Shown: in pieces, positions 8,407-17,208 of the stretch
Position numbering within the stretch: the first letter of the stretch is position 1
Layout of the letters: each line of letters starts with the position of its first letter
Source of the DNA: Azonexaceae bacterium s22
GTDB taxonomy: Bacteria; Pseudomonadota; Gammaproteobacteria; Burkholderiales; Rhodocyclaceae
Direction of reading: 5' to 3'
DNA length: 64,000 nt
NCBI GenBank assembly: GCA_016617495.1
Contig: WYCU01000005.1
Coordinates: 1 to 64,000 of the forward strand
Program-made: the position numbers and the translations under genes
Notes under the pieces: model-generated
Told to the model about the DNA's origin: nothing
What the model saw: only the letters and a program-made list of their open reading frames with translations
Database searches by the model: none

Positions 8407-9576
8407 ATGGGCCAGCAGCACGGGAACAAATTGGAAGGCGTGCCGTCGGGCGCGGAGCGCAATGCGATAGCGCAACGGGCCACGTGGTTCAGCGTTGCCG
8501 TCAATTTGCTGATGACGATCCTGCAGATTGTCGTCGGTTGGTTGGCCAATTCCCAGTCGCTGATCGCTCACGGCGCCCATTCCTTTTCCGATCTGTTGTC
8601 CGATTTTCTGGTGTTGTTCGCCAGCCGCCAGAGTGCGCATCCGGCGGATGCCGCCCATCCCTACGGTCATGCCCGCGTGGAAACCGCCGCGACCTTGATT
8701 CTCGGTGGCTCATTGGTGTTGATCGGTGGCGGCATCCTCTGGGAAAGTGGATTGCGCCTGCAACATGTCGAAGCGCTGGCGCCGGTCGAGTGGTCCGCGT
8801 TCTGGGTCGCCGTCGCCACAGTGGTCGCCAAGGAGGGGCTTTACCGCTACCTGATTCGCGTTGGCGAGCGTCTGCGATCGCAACTCCTGATCGCCAACGC
8901 GATGCACACGCGTGCCGATGCCGCATCGGCGCTCGTGGTGGTGGTCGGTATCGGCGGTGCCTTGATGGGTTGGACCTTCCTCGATCTGGTGGCCGCCGCG
9001 CTCATGGGCTTCATGATTCTGCACATGGGCGTGACCCTGGCCTGGGGCGCACTCAAGGAATTGATCGACACCGGGCTGGATGCGGCGCAGGTCGAATCGA
9101 TCCGCAAGACACTGGAAGCGACGCCGGGTGTTCGCGGTCTCCATGAACTGCGGACGCGGCGCATGGCGCATCAGGCCTTGGTCGATGCCCATGTGCAGGT
9201 CGATGCCCGCATCAGCGTTTCAGAAGGCCATCGTATTGCCGAATTGGCGCGCCAGCGAGTGCTCGCCGAGCATCCCGAGGTGCTCGATGTGCTGGTGCAT
9301 ATCGATCCGGATGGCCAGCCCGATGCTGCGGTCACCCGTCTGCCCTCCCGGGATAGCCTGCTTCAGGAACTGGCCGTGCTGCTGGAAGATCTGCCGGCGC
9401 CACGGCGCGTGGTGCTCCACTATCTTGGCGGCGGCGTGGAAGTTGAGGTGTTCATGGATGTCCGGGCAGTACAGGATATTGCCGCGTGGCGTGCGCTGGA
9501 AACGCGCCTTGCGGAGCGCATCCGGCAGCATCCGACCATACGGCGGATCGAACTGAATTTAACGTCCGCACCGTAG
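8407..9576 (+). CDS. Cation diffusion facilitator family metal exporter
   Basis: 389 residues. Several membrane helices carry HSFSDLLSD and HTRADAAS, the two His/Asp pairs of the intramembrane metal site, with HPYGHARVE between helices 2 and 3. A cytoplasmic dimerisation domain follows, with a further C-terminal extension of about 90 residues. It probably exports Zn, Fe or Co by proton antiport. The gene is divergent from the rhodanese across 47 bp. Its stop codon lies within an NtrC-type site for glnA. Confidence 0.88.
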   Translation: MGQQHGNKLEGVPSGAERNAIAQRATWFSVAVNLLMTILQIVVGWLANSQSLIAHGAHSFSDLLSDFLVLFASRQSAHPADAAHPYGHARVETAATLILGGSLVLIGGGILWESGLRLQHVEALAPVEWSAFWVAVATVVAKEGLYRYLIRVGERLRSQLLIANAMHTRADAASALVVVVGIGGALMGWTFLDLVAAALMGFMILHMGVTLAWGALKELIDTGLDAAQVESIRKTLEATPGVRGLHELRTRRMAHQALVDAHVQVDARISVSEGHRIAELARQRVLAEHPEVLDVLVHIDPDGQPDAAVTRLPSRDSLLQELAVLLEDLPAPRRVVLHYLGGGVEVEVFMDVRAVQDIAAWRALETRLAERIRQHPTIRRIELNLTSAP

Positions 9577-9613
9577 TGGTGCAATGCTGTTTTTATAGCA
9601 CCAAAACAGTGCC
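9567..9613 (+). promoter_or_regulatory. Two NtrC enhancer sites for glnA
   Basis: CGCACCGTAGTGGTGCA (9567-9583) matches the NtrC consensus TGCACC-N5-GGTGCA at 11 of 12 positions. A second site AGCACCAAAACAGTGCC (9597-9613) matches 9 of 12. Centres are 30 bp apart, close to three helical turns, and about 90-120 bp upstream of the sigma54 promoter. NtrB and NtrC are encoded at 16088-18621. Confidence 0.85.
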
Positions 9614-9674
9614 TTGGTGTTGGGGCTACCTAACTCATCTCATTGTGGCAAAATGAAAAGCTTTACAGAGACGC

Positions 9675-9693
9675 GTTGGCACGCTTTCTGCTA
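9675..9693 (+). promoter_or_regulatory. Sigma54 promoter of glnA
   Basis: GTTGGCACGCTTTCTGCTA has the -24 TTGGCACG and a -12 CTGCT with the obligatory 10-nt GG-to-GC spacing. It lies 73 bp before the glnA ATG, with NtrC sites upstream, so nitrogen-limitation control is well supported. Confidence 0.88.
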
Positions 9694-9765
9694 AAACTGG
9701 CTCGTTACAGGTTTTTTATTGTTGCCGGACTTCCGGCACCTTGTTTAGTTAGGAGACTGACGCAT

Positions 9766-11181
9766 ATGGCAACCCCGCAAGACGTGATCAAGATGGTCAA
9801 GGAAAACGACGCGAAATTCGTCGATTTCCGTTTCACCGATACCCGTGGCAAGGAACAGCACGTCACCGTGCCGGTCTCCCATTTTGACGAAGACAAGTTC
9901 GAGAACGGTCACGCTTTCGACGGCTCTTCCATCGCTGGCTGGAAGGGTATCCAGGCCTCCGACATGATCCTCATGCCGGATCCGAGCACCGCCTACATCG
10001 ACCCGTTTTTCGACGAAACCACCGTCGTGCTGACCTGCGACGTCGTCGACCCGACCGACGGCCGCGGTTACGACCGTGACCCGCGCTCCATCGCCAAGCG
10101 CGCTGAAGCCTACCTGAAGTCCTCCGGCATCGGCGACACCGCCTTCTTCGGTCCGGAACCCGAATTCTTCATCTTCGACGGCGTCGAATGGTCTGTCGAC
10201 ATGTCCGGCTGCTCCCTGAAGATTCACTCCGCCGAAGCCTCCTGGGGCGCTGGCGAGAAGAACGAAGGCAATGGCGCCACCGGTCACCGTCCGGCCGTCA
10301 AGGGCGGCTACTTCCCGGTTCCGCCGGTCGACAGCCTGCACGACATCCGCTCCGCCATGGTCCTGACCCTGGAGTCCCTGGGCGTGCCGGTCGAAGTGCA
10401 TCACCACGAAGTGGCTAACGCCGGCCAGTGCGAAATCGGTACCAAGTTCAGCACCCTGGTTCAGCGTGCCGACTGGACCCAGATCCAGAAGTACGTGACC
10501 CACAACGTGGCTCACCAGTACGGCAAGACCGCTACCTTCATGCCGAAGCCCATCGTTGGCGACAACGGTTCCGGTATGCACGTTCACCAGTCCGTCTGGA
10601 AGGATGGCAAGAACCTGTTCGCTGGTGACCAGTACGCTGGCCTGTCCGAACTGGCCCTGTACTACATCGGCGGCATCATCAAGCACGCCAAGGCCCTGAA
10701 CGCGATCACCAACCCGGGCACCAACTCCTACAAGCGTCTGGTCCCGCACTACGAAGCCCCGGTCAAGCTGGCTTACTCCGCCAAGAACCGTTCCGCTTCC
10801 ATCCGTATCCCGTTCGTTGCCTCGACCAAGGCCCGCCGTATCGAAACCCGCTTCCCGGATCCGATCGCCAACCCGTACCTGTGCTTCTCCGCCCTGCTGA
10901 TGGCCGGTCTGGACGGCATCATGAACAAGATCCACCCGGGCGAGCCGGCTTCCAAGAACCTGTACGATCTGCCGCCGGAAGAAGACGCACAGATCCCGAC
11001 CGTCTGCGCCTCCCTCGAAGAAGCGCTGGCTGCTCTGGACGCTGACCGCGAATTCCTGACCAAGGGCGGTGTCTTCTCCAACGACTGGATCGATGCCTAC
11101 ATCGAACTGAAGATGGACGAAGTGAACAAGGTTCGCATGACGACGCACCCGGTCGAATTCGACCTGTACTACAGCGTCTAA
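9766..11181 (+). CDS. glnA: Glutamine synthetase, type I
   Basis: 471 residues; ATP-dependent synthesis of glutamine from glutamate and ammonia, a dodecameric cytoplasmic enzyme. Seen: latch region [11 protein letters not shown], metal and ATP site [21 protein letters not shown], and the adenylylation site NLYDLPPEE with Tyr400, so activity is probably controlled by GlnE. The start MATPQDVIK follows TTAGGAGACTG. Codon use is strongly biased to C-ending codons, typical of a highly expressed gene. A sigma54/NtrC promoter precedes it and a strong hairpin follows. Confidence 0.98.
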   Translation: MATPQDVIKMVKENDAKFVDFRFTDTRGKEQHVTVPVSHFDEDKFENGHAFDGSSIAGWKGIQASDMILMPDPSTAYIDPFFDETTVVLTCDVVDPTDGRGYDRDPRSIAKRAEAYLKSSGIGDTAFFGPEPEFFIFDGVEWSVDMSGCSLKIHSAEASWGAGEKNEGNGATGHRPAVKGGYFPVPPVDSLHDIRSAMVLTLESLGVPVEVHHHEVANAGQCEIGTKFSTLVQRADWTQIQKYVTHNVAHQYGKTATFMPKPIVGDNGSGMHVHQSVWKDGKNLFAGDQYAGLSELALYYIGGIIKHAKALNAITNPGTNSYKRLVPHYEAPVKLAYSAKNRSASIRIPFVASTKARRIETRFPDPIANPYLCFSALLMAGLDGIMNKIHPGEPASKNLYDLPPEEDAQIPTVCASLEEALAALDADREFLTKGGVFSNDWIDAYIELKMDEVNKVRMTTHPVEFDLYYSV

Positions 11182-11199
11182 TCGTTCTCCGAACGAACG

Positions 11200-11229
11200 A
11201 AGGGCGGGTTTTGAACCCGCCCTTTTTTA
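11200..11229 (+). terminator. Rho-independent terminator of glnA
   Basis: Stem GGGCGGGTT / AACCCGCCC with a 3-nt loop, followed by a run of T. Confidence 0.95.
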
Positions 11230-11292
11230 TTTCCGGGTTGGCGCAGGTACCGGCAAGTCCGGTAGACTGGAAATGTTGAGAGGATGGAACCG

Positions 11293-11754
11293 ATGAACCG
11301 CAGCACGCTTGCTTTCCTGATGACGTTTACGGCATTGCCCGTATCCGCCCAGACGATTTACCGCTGTATCGATGCCGGTGGCGGGACAGTGATCGCCAAT
11401 GCGCGCGTCGACAAGAGTTGCAAGCCGGTGGTCATGGCGCCAGACTCCACGATGCCGGCACCCCGCGCACGCGCGGCGGCCGCTGCAACACCGACGCCCT
11501 CCACCTTCCCCAAGGTGCCCGAGGATACCCAGAAGGCGCGGGATACCGACCGTCGTCGCATTCTCGAGCAGGAACTGGCTGGCGAACAGCGCGGCCTGGA
11601 TCAGGCGCGTCGCGAACTGGCGGAACATGAGTCCGCGCGGGGCACGGAGAGTGGTGCGGGCGGTCTGGATCGCCTGCAGCCTTATCGCGATCGCGTCTCG
11701 CAACATGAGCGCAATATCGTGGCTATTCAGAAAGAATTGTCCAACCTGCGCTGA
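11293..11754 (+). CDS. Exported DUF4124-like protein
   Basis: 153 residues. A signal peptide (MNRSTLAFLMTFTALPVSAQ) is followed by the short DUF4124-like motif TIYRCIDAGGGTVIANA, then a Pro/Ala-rich linker and a charged helical C-terminal half (about 85-150), probably coiled coil. The start at 11293 is preferred to 11284 because AGAGG then sits at proper spacing. Same strand as glnA but beyond its terminator. Function unknown. Confidence 0.7.
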   Translation: MNRSTLAFLMTFTALPVSAQTIYRCIDAGGGTVIANARVDKSCKPVVMAPDSTMPAPRARAAAAATPTPSTFPKVPEDTQKARDTDRRRILEQELAGEQRGLDQARRELAEHESARGTESGAGGLDRLQPYRDRVSQHERNIVAIQKELSNLR

Positions 11755-11760
11755 GGCGGG

Positions 11761-14700
11761 TTAGCGGGTGGGTGTGGCTACCTTGTACCAGGCGGCGTAG
11801 AGCGCCGGCAGGAAAAGCAGGGTCAGTGCGGTCGCCACGATCAGGCCGCCCATGATGGCCACGGCCATCGGACCGAAGAAATCGTTGCGCGAAAGCGGCA
11901 CCATGGCCAAAACAGCCGCAGCGGCGGTCAGGACGATGGGGCGGAAGCGGCGTACCGTAGATTCGACAATGGCTTCGCGCCGCGATTTGCCGGCTGCCAG
12001 ATCCTGTTCGATCTGATCCACGAGAATTACCGAGTTGCGCATGATCATTCCGAAGAGTGCGATGGTCCCCAGCAAGGCCATGAAGCCAAAGGGTTTGTTG
12101 AAGAGCAGCAGGAACAGCGCAATGCCGATGATGCCCAGCGGCGCCGTCAGCAGCACCATCACCACGCGCGAGACGCTCTGCAACTGGATCATCAGGATGG
12201 TTACCACGACCAGAATGAAGATCGGGATACCGGCCATCACCGAGCCGGAGCCTTTGGCAGACTCTTCCACCGAGCCCCCCGTGGCGATCCGGTAACCCGC
12301 GGGCAGCGTGGCCGCGATGGCGTCGATCTTCGGTTGCAAATCCGCAACGACGCTGGCGGGCTGGGCCTTGCCGTAGAGATTGGCGCGAATGGTGATGGTC
12401 GGCAGGCGATCCCGCCGCCAGATCAGTCCGGGCTCGAAGCTGTGTTTGATGCGGCCGATCTGTCCCAGCGGCACGCTTTTTCCGCTGCGCGTCGGAATGG
12501 CCAGATCGGCGAGTGCCGAGAGGCGCAGGCGGTCCTCGCGGTTGCCGCGCAAAACGACCTCGATGGTTTTCTGCCCTTCGCGATAGCTGGTCACGGTGAC
12601 GCCATTGAGCGCCATGTTGAGCAAGGCGGCCAAGTCCTGCCCGGACACGCCCAGCAAACGCGCCTTGTCCTGATCGATTTCGATTTCGACTGCCTTGGAC
12701 AACTCGCTCCAGTCGTAATTGACGTTGGAGAGTGCCGGATGCGCACGCATCGGCTGGGCGATTTCCTCCGCGATGCGCCGCAATGTCCCGATATCTTCAC
12801 CCGAGATGCGGTATTGCACCGGATAGCCCACCGGGGGTCCGTTTTCGATCCGGGTGATGCTGGCGCGCACACCGGAAGTGTCTTCGTCGAAATGCTGGAT
12901 CAGGCGGGCGCGCAGCGCTTCGCGTGCGGGGATGTCGCGCGTGAGGATGACGGTCTGGCTCACGTTGCTGGCGGGCAATTGCTGGTCAAGGCCCAAGTAG
13001 TAACGCGGCGCGCCGCTGCCGATGTAGCTGGTGAAATACTCGAACTGGTCGAATTGCGCGCGGTCGCGTTCCAGCCATTGTTCCAGGCGGTGCGTTTCGG
13101 CGTCGATGGCGCTTAAAGCCGCGCCCTCGGGCAGGCGCAGTTCGACATTCAGCTCCAGTCGGGTGGAATTCGGGAAAAATTGCTTGGGCACCTTACCCAT
13201 GGCCAGAATGGCCAGCACAAAGAGGGCGAGCGTCAATCCGATGACGAGCCAGCGATGGCGCACGCAATAGGCGACCAGCACCCTGAAGCGGTTATAGAAC
13301 GGCGTGCCATAAACGTCGTGGTCCTCGTGATGCGGCGGGCCGCCGATGCCGAAGCGGGCCAGCGTTTGCGCCAGGCGCGGCCAGCGCCGCTCCAGCAATC
13401 CCGGTGCGCGTGGCGCCCGTGGATCGGGCAGCAACTTGTAGCCGAGCCAGGGAATGGCGACGACCGCGGCCAGCCAGGAAATGAGCAGGGCGATGGCGTT
13501 GATCTGGAAGAAGGCAAAAGCATATTCGCCGGTTGCCGACTTGGCGATGGCGATGGGGATGAACCCGGCGACCGTCACCAGCGTTCCAGAGAGCATCGGC
13601 CCGGCGGTGCTGGTATAGGCAAACGAGGCGGCCCGGGTGCGCTCCCAGCCTTGCTCCATCTTCACCCACATCATCTCGACGGCGATGATCGCATCGTCGA
13701 CCAACAGGCCCAGCGCAAGCACGAGCGCGCCGAGGGACACTTTGTGCAGGCCGACGTTGAGCAAGGCCATGGCCAGGAAAGTGGCGGCCAGGACCAGCGG
13801 GATCGACAGCGCTACGACCATGCCGGTGCGCAGCCCCAGGCTGAGGAAGGTGACGAGCAGGACGACCACCACCGCTTCCGCCAGCGCCTGGACGAACGCC
13901 TGTACCGAGCGTTTTACCGCATCCGGCTGGCTCGCCGACTCGCCGATTTCCACGCCGGCCGGCAAGGTGCTGCGGATTTCCGCAATGCGGGCGCGCAGCG
14001 TCTTGCCGAGCTGGATGATGTCGCCGCCGGGCGCCATGGCGACCCCGATGGCGAGTGCCGTGTTGCCCTGGTAACGCACGGCGGGGGCGGCGGGATCGCT
14101 CGTCCCCCGGCGCACCTCGGCGATGTCTCCGAGCCGGAAGGTGCGCCCGCCGCTGCGGACCAGCGTGTCGGCGACAGCCTCGACGGTGTCGAAGGCGCCG
14201 CCCGGGCGAATCTGGATGCGTTCCTGCTCGGTTTCATAGAATCCTGCGCCGATCACCGCATTCTGCTGGCTCAGGGCCTGCATGATGGTGGCCGGATCGA
14301 CGCCGAGCGTCGCCAGCTTGGCATTGGAGAGTTCGACGAAAATCTTTTCGTCCTGCAGCCCGAACAGCTCGACCTTGCCCACGCCCGGCACGCGCAACAG
14401 ATCGTCCCGCACGCGCTCGCCAATGTCCTTGAGCTGGGGGTAAGTCAGATCTGTCGCGGTCAACGCGAAAATTGTGCCGAAAACGTCGCCAAACTCGTCG
14501 TTGAAAAACGGCCCTTGAATGCCGGCAGGCAAGGTGTGGCGAATATCGCCGACCTTCTTGCGCACCTGATAGAAGATTTCCGGGACCTGCGCTGGCGGAG
14601 TACTGTCCTTGGCATAGAACATCACCGTTGATTCCCCGGCGCGCGAATAGCTCTGGACGCGGTCGATCTGCGGCGTTTCCTGCAGCTTCTTCTCGATTTT

Positions 14701-14913
14701 TTCCGTGAGTTGCTGCTCCACCTGGCGTGCCGTGGCGCCCGGCCAATAGGTGCGGATCACCATCAGCTTGAAGGTGAACGGCGGGTCTTCTGCCTGGCTC
14801 AGTCGGCCATAAGCGAACACCCCCATCAGCGCGATGACGGCGAGGAAGAAGCCGACCAGCGTGCGGTGGTGCAGCGTCCAGTCGGAAAGGTTGAAGCGCT
14901 GGCTCACGGTCAA
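11761..14913 (-). CDS. RND multidrug efflux transporter, AcrB/MexF superfamily
   Basis: 1050 residues, full length for an HAE-RND pump: TM1 near residues 15-35, a large periplasmic domain, the TM2-7 block (about 340-540) with GLLVDDAIIAVEMMW (TM4 proton-relay Asp pair), a second periplasmic loop and TM8-12 with MAGIPIFILVVVTILM. It would expel drugs, metals or organic compounds by proton antiport with the adaptor encoded just upstream (4-bp overlap). No outer-membrane factor gene is adjacent, so it must borrow a TolC/OprM-type channel. The substrate cannot be read. Confidence 0.93.
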   Translation of the reverse strand: MTVSQRFNLSDWTLHHRTLVGFFLAVIALMGVFAYGRLSQAEDPPFTFKLMVIRTYWPGATARQVEQQLTEKIEKKLQETPQIDRVQSYSRAGESTVMFYAKDSTPPAQVPEIFYQVRKKVGDIRHTLPAGIQGPFFNDEFGDVFGTIFALTATDLTYPQLKDIGERVRDDLLRVPGVGKVELFGLQDEKIFVELSNAKLATLGVDPATIMQALSQQNAVIGAGFYETEQERIQIRPGGAFDTVEAVADTLVRSGGRTFRLGDIAEVRRGTSDPAAPAVRYQGNTALAIGVAMAPGGDIIQLGKTLRARIAEIRSTLPAGVEIGESASQPDAVKRSVQAFVQALAEAVVVVLLVTFLSLGLRTGMVVALSIPLVLAATFLAMALLNVGLHKVSLGALVLALGLLVDDAIIAVEMMWVKMEQGWERTRAASFAYTSTAGPMLSGTLVTVAGFIPIAIAKSATGEYAFAFFQINAIALLISWLAAVVAIPWLGYKLLPDPRAPRAPGLLERRWPRLAQTLARFGIGGPPHHEDHDVYGTPFYNRFRVLVAYCVRHRWLVIGLTLALFVLAILAMGKVPKQFFPNSTRLELNVELRLPEGAALSAIDAETHRLEQWLERDRAQFDQFEYFTSYIGSGAPRYYLGLDQQLPASNVSQTVILTRDIPAREALRARLIQHFDEDTSGVRASITRIENGPPVGYPVQYRISGEDIGTLRRIAEEIAQPMRAHPALSNVNYDWSELSKAVEIEIDQDKARLLGVSGQDLAALLNMALNGVTVTSYREGQKTIEVVLRGNREDRLRLSALADLAIPTRSGKSVPLGQIGRIKHSFEPGLIWRRDRLPTITIRANLYGKAQPASVVADLQPKIDAIAATLPAGYRIATGGSVEESAKGSGSVMAGIPIFILVVVTILMIQLQSVSRVVMVLLTAPLGIIGIALFLLLFNKPFGFMALLGTIALFGMIMRNSVILVDQIEQDLAAGKSRREAIVESTVRRFRPIVLTAAAAVLAMVPLSRNDFFGPMAVAIMGGLIVATALTLLFLPALYAAWYKVATPTR

Positions 14914-15992
14914 CGCTGCTGCTCGGGAGGTGTCACGGGCTGGGGTGCGACGGCGAGGCCCGGCGTCAGGCGGCGCTGCCCGGTGATGATGACGGTGTCG
15001 CCGGGCTTGATGCCGCTGGCGATCTGGACGGCCGATTCGGTAAATCGGCCCACCTCGACGGCGCGTGGCGTGGCCAGACCGTTTTCGACAACCCAGACGC
15101 GTGGCCCCTGGCCGTTATCGACGACAGCGGTGAGCGGCACGGTGACGCCCGTGCTTTCGGGCTGGCCGACAAATACCTGCGCGGTCATGCCCAGCGCCGC
15201 TTCCGGGGCGGCTTCGGTCAGGCGGATGCGCGCCGCGTAGGTGCGGGTTGCCGGATCGGCGGAGGCCGCCAGTTCGCGCAATTCGCCTTTGAGTTGCTGC
15301 TCCGGGCGCGCCCACAGCGCCACGGTGATTTCGCGTGCGGCTTTCAGCTCGGCCAGACGGCTTTCCGGGATGGCGATGGCGATTTCCTTTTCTTCCGGGC
15401 GCGCCAGCCGCAGCACCGGCTGCCCGGCGCTGACTACCTGCCCGGCATCGGCGAGCACGGCGGTAATGACGCCATCGCTCTCCGCCGTGAGCGTGCCGTA
15501 AGTGGCCTGGTTGCCACTGATCCGGCTTTGCGCGCGCGCCTGTTCCAGGCGGGCGGCGGCGCTGCGCCAGGCGTTTTCCTTGGCTTCAAAGGCAGCCTGG
15601 CTGACGAAACGCTTTTCCAGCAGACCGGCGTAGCGTTCGCGCTCGGCCGAGGCGGTGTTGTAGTCGCTTTCGGCGGCCGCCACCTGTGCCGCCGCCGCCT
15701 GTTCGGCAAGGCGGAGATCGGCGGGGTCGAGGCGCGCCAGCGCCTGCCCGGCCTTGACCGTCATGCCGCTATCGACCAGCCGGGCGGCGATCTTGCCACC
15801 GACACGAAAAGCCAGATCGACCTCGCGCCGGGCGCGGACTTCGCCGGTATAGACCATCCGGTTATGGCTCCCGGCCTGAGCCGGCTGCACGAGCACTTTC
15901 TGAACGGCTGCGGGGGCGGCTTCATGGCGATCGCAAGCGCCGGTGAGCGCGATGCAGCATAGCGAAAGCATGGCAGGCAGGGGAAGGCGCAT
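14910..15992 (-). CDS. RND efflux periplasmic adaptor, lipoprotein
   Basis: 360 residues from the start MRLPLPAM, whose signal ends in the lipobox LTGAC, so it is lipid-anchored. Membrane-fusion-protein order is visible: barrel-sandwich half (ARREVDLAFRVGGKIAARLVD), long helical hairpin (about 80-150), second lipoyl half (ESDGVITAVLADAGQVV), then beta-barrel. A longer in-frame start at 16046 would lie inside the inverted repeat at 16030-16047, so the shorter start is preferred. It overlaps the pump gene by 4 bp. Confidence 0.88.
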   Translation of the reverse strand: MRLPLPAMLSLCCIALTGACDRHEAAPAAVQKVLVQPAQAGSHNRMVYTGEVRARREVDLAFRVGGKIAARLVDSGMTVKAGQALARLDPADLRLAEQAAAAQVAAAESDYNTASAERERYAGLLEKRFVSQAAFEAKENAWRSAAARLEQARAQSRISGNQATYGTLTAESDGVITAVLADAGQVVSAGQPVLRLARPEEKEIAIAIPESRLAELKAAREITVALWARPEQQLKGELRELAASADPATRTYAARIRLTEAAPEAALGMTAQVFVGQPESTGVTVPLTAVVDNGQGPRVWVVENGLATPRAVEVGRFTESAVQIASGIKPGDTVIITGQRRLTPGLAVAPQPVTPPEQQR

Positions 15993-16029
15993 GGGCGGGG
16001 CCGGCGGATGGAGAGGAATTCGGGATAAT

Positions 16030-16047
16030 AATGAACGAACGGTCATT
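16030..16047. promoter_or_regulatory. Candidate TetR-type operator of the efflux genes
   Basis: AATGAACGAACGGTCATT is an imperfect inverted repeat (7 of 9 paired positions) of the TGAACG/CGGTCA type bound by AcrR/TetR-family pump repressors. It lies between the efflux genes and divergent ntrB. No tetR gene is adjacent. Confidence 0.5.
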
Positions 16048-16087
16048 AGTGCAATAGTCGCCGCCGCGAATCTTTTCAGCCGCTACA

Positions 16088-17158
16088 ATGGCGGCCATGA
16101 ACAGCGCTTCCTCCTTCCTTTCCGGCCTCGATCTGCTGGCCTCGACGGTGCTGCTTCTCGATGAGCGGCTTCATGTGCGTTACCTCAATCCCGCCGGGGA
16201 AAACCTGCTCGCGGTGAGCATGCGCTCGGTCGGCGGGAAACCCCTGGCTGAAGTCGCAACCTGTTCGGCCACCCTGCAGGAGGCGCTTGACAACGCCCTG
16301 AACAATAACTGGGGCTACACCGGGCAGAACATCGCGTTGAAGCGTGGCGATGGCGAGGTCCTGCATATCAATTGCACCGTCACGCCGCTGCGTCCGGACA
16401 TCGTGACCGGGATGCGCCTGCTGCTGGAGTTGCAACCCATCGAGCACCAGTTGGCGGCCACGCGCGAAGAGCGCCTGATCGAACAGCAAAAGGCCAATCG
16501 CGAGCTGATCCGCAATCTGGCGCACGAAATCAAGAATCCGCTCGGCGGCATCCGCGGTGCGGCGCAATTGCTCGAACATGAGCTGACCAATCCATCGCTC
16601 AAGGAATACACCCAGGTCATCATCAAGGAAGCCGACCGCCTGCAGGATCTGATGCAACGCCTGCTGACGCCGCATCGCGCGATGTTGCCGACCACCGTCA
16701 ACATTCACGAAATCCTCGAACGCGTGCGCAGCCTGCTGACGGCTGAGTTCCCCGGTTCGCTCGACATGCGTCGGGATTACGACACCAGCCTGCCGGAAAT
16801 GGTGGGGGATCGGGAACAATTGATTCAGGCGGTGCTCAATATCGCCCGCAATGCGGCGCAGGCGATGCATGGCGAAGGCGAGATCGTGCTGCGGACCCGC
16901 GTGCTGCGCCAGGTGACGCTGGCCAAGAAGCGCTTCAAGTTGGCCCTCGAAATCAAGGTGATCGACAACGGCCCCGGCATTCCCGATTCCGTGCGCGAGC
17001 GCATGTTCTACCCGCTGGTCTCGGGACGCGAAGGCGGCAGCGGCCTCGGTCTGACCATTGCCCAGAACTTCGTCCAGCACCACCACGGCAGCATCGATTG
17101 CCACAGTCAGCCGGGGCGCACGGTGTTCACCATTCGCCTCCCGGTTGAACAGGCCTGA
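16088..17158 (+). CDS. ntrB: Nitrogen regulation sensor kinase NtrB
   Basis: 356 residues (353 if the second ATG at 16097 is used). A PAS domain (about 10-115) senses PII status; the HisKA box NLAHEIKNPLGGIRGAAQLLE carries His146, followed by the ATPase motifs NIARNAAQAM, DNGPGIP and GGSGLGLTIAQ. There are no membrane segments, as expected for cytoplasmic NtrB. It precedes ntrC by 50 bp. It phosphorylates NtrC under nitrogen limitation; the glnA promoter in this window has the matching sites. Confidence 0.95.
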   Translation: MAAMNSASSFLSGLDLLASTVLLLDERLHVRYLNPAGENLLAVSMRSVGGKPLAEVATCSATLQEALDNALNNNWGYTGQNIALKRGDGEVLHINCTVTPLRPDIVTGMRLLLELQPIEHQLAATREERLIEQQKANRELIRNLAHEIKNPLGGIRGAAQLLEHELTNPSLKEYTQVIIKEADRLQDLMQRLLTPHRAMLPTTVNIHEILERVRSLLTAEFPGSLDMRRDYDTSLPEMVGDREQLIQAVLNIARNAAQAMHGEGEIVLRTRVLRQVTLAKKRFKLALEIKVIDNGPGIPDSVRERMFYPLVSGREGGSGLGLTIAQNFVQHHHGSIDCHSQPGRTVFTIRLPVEQA

Positions 17159-17208
17159 GTCTTGCTTACCGTTATGTCATTGACAATGACAAAACGAGAA
17201 CAAACGCC

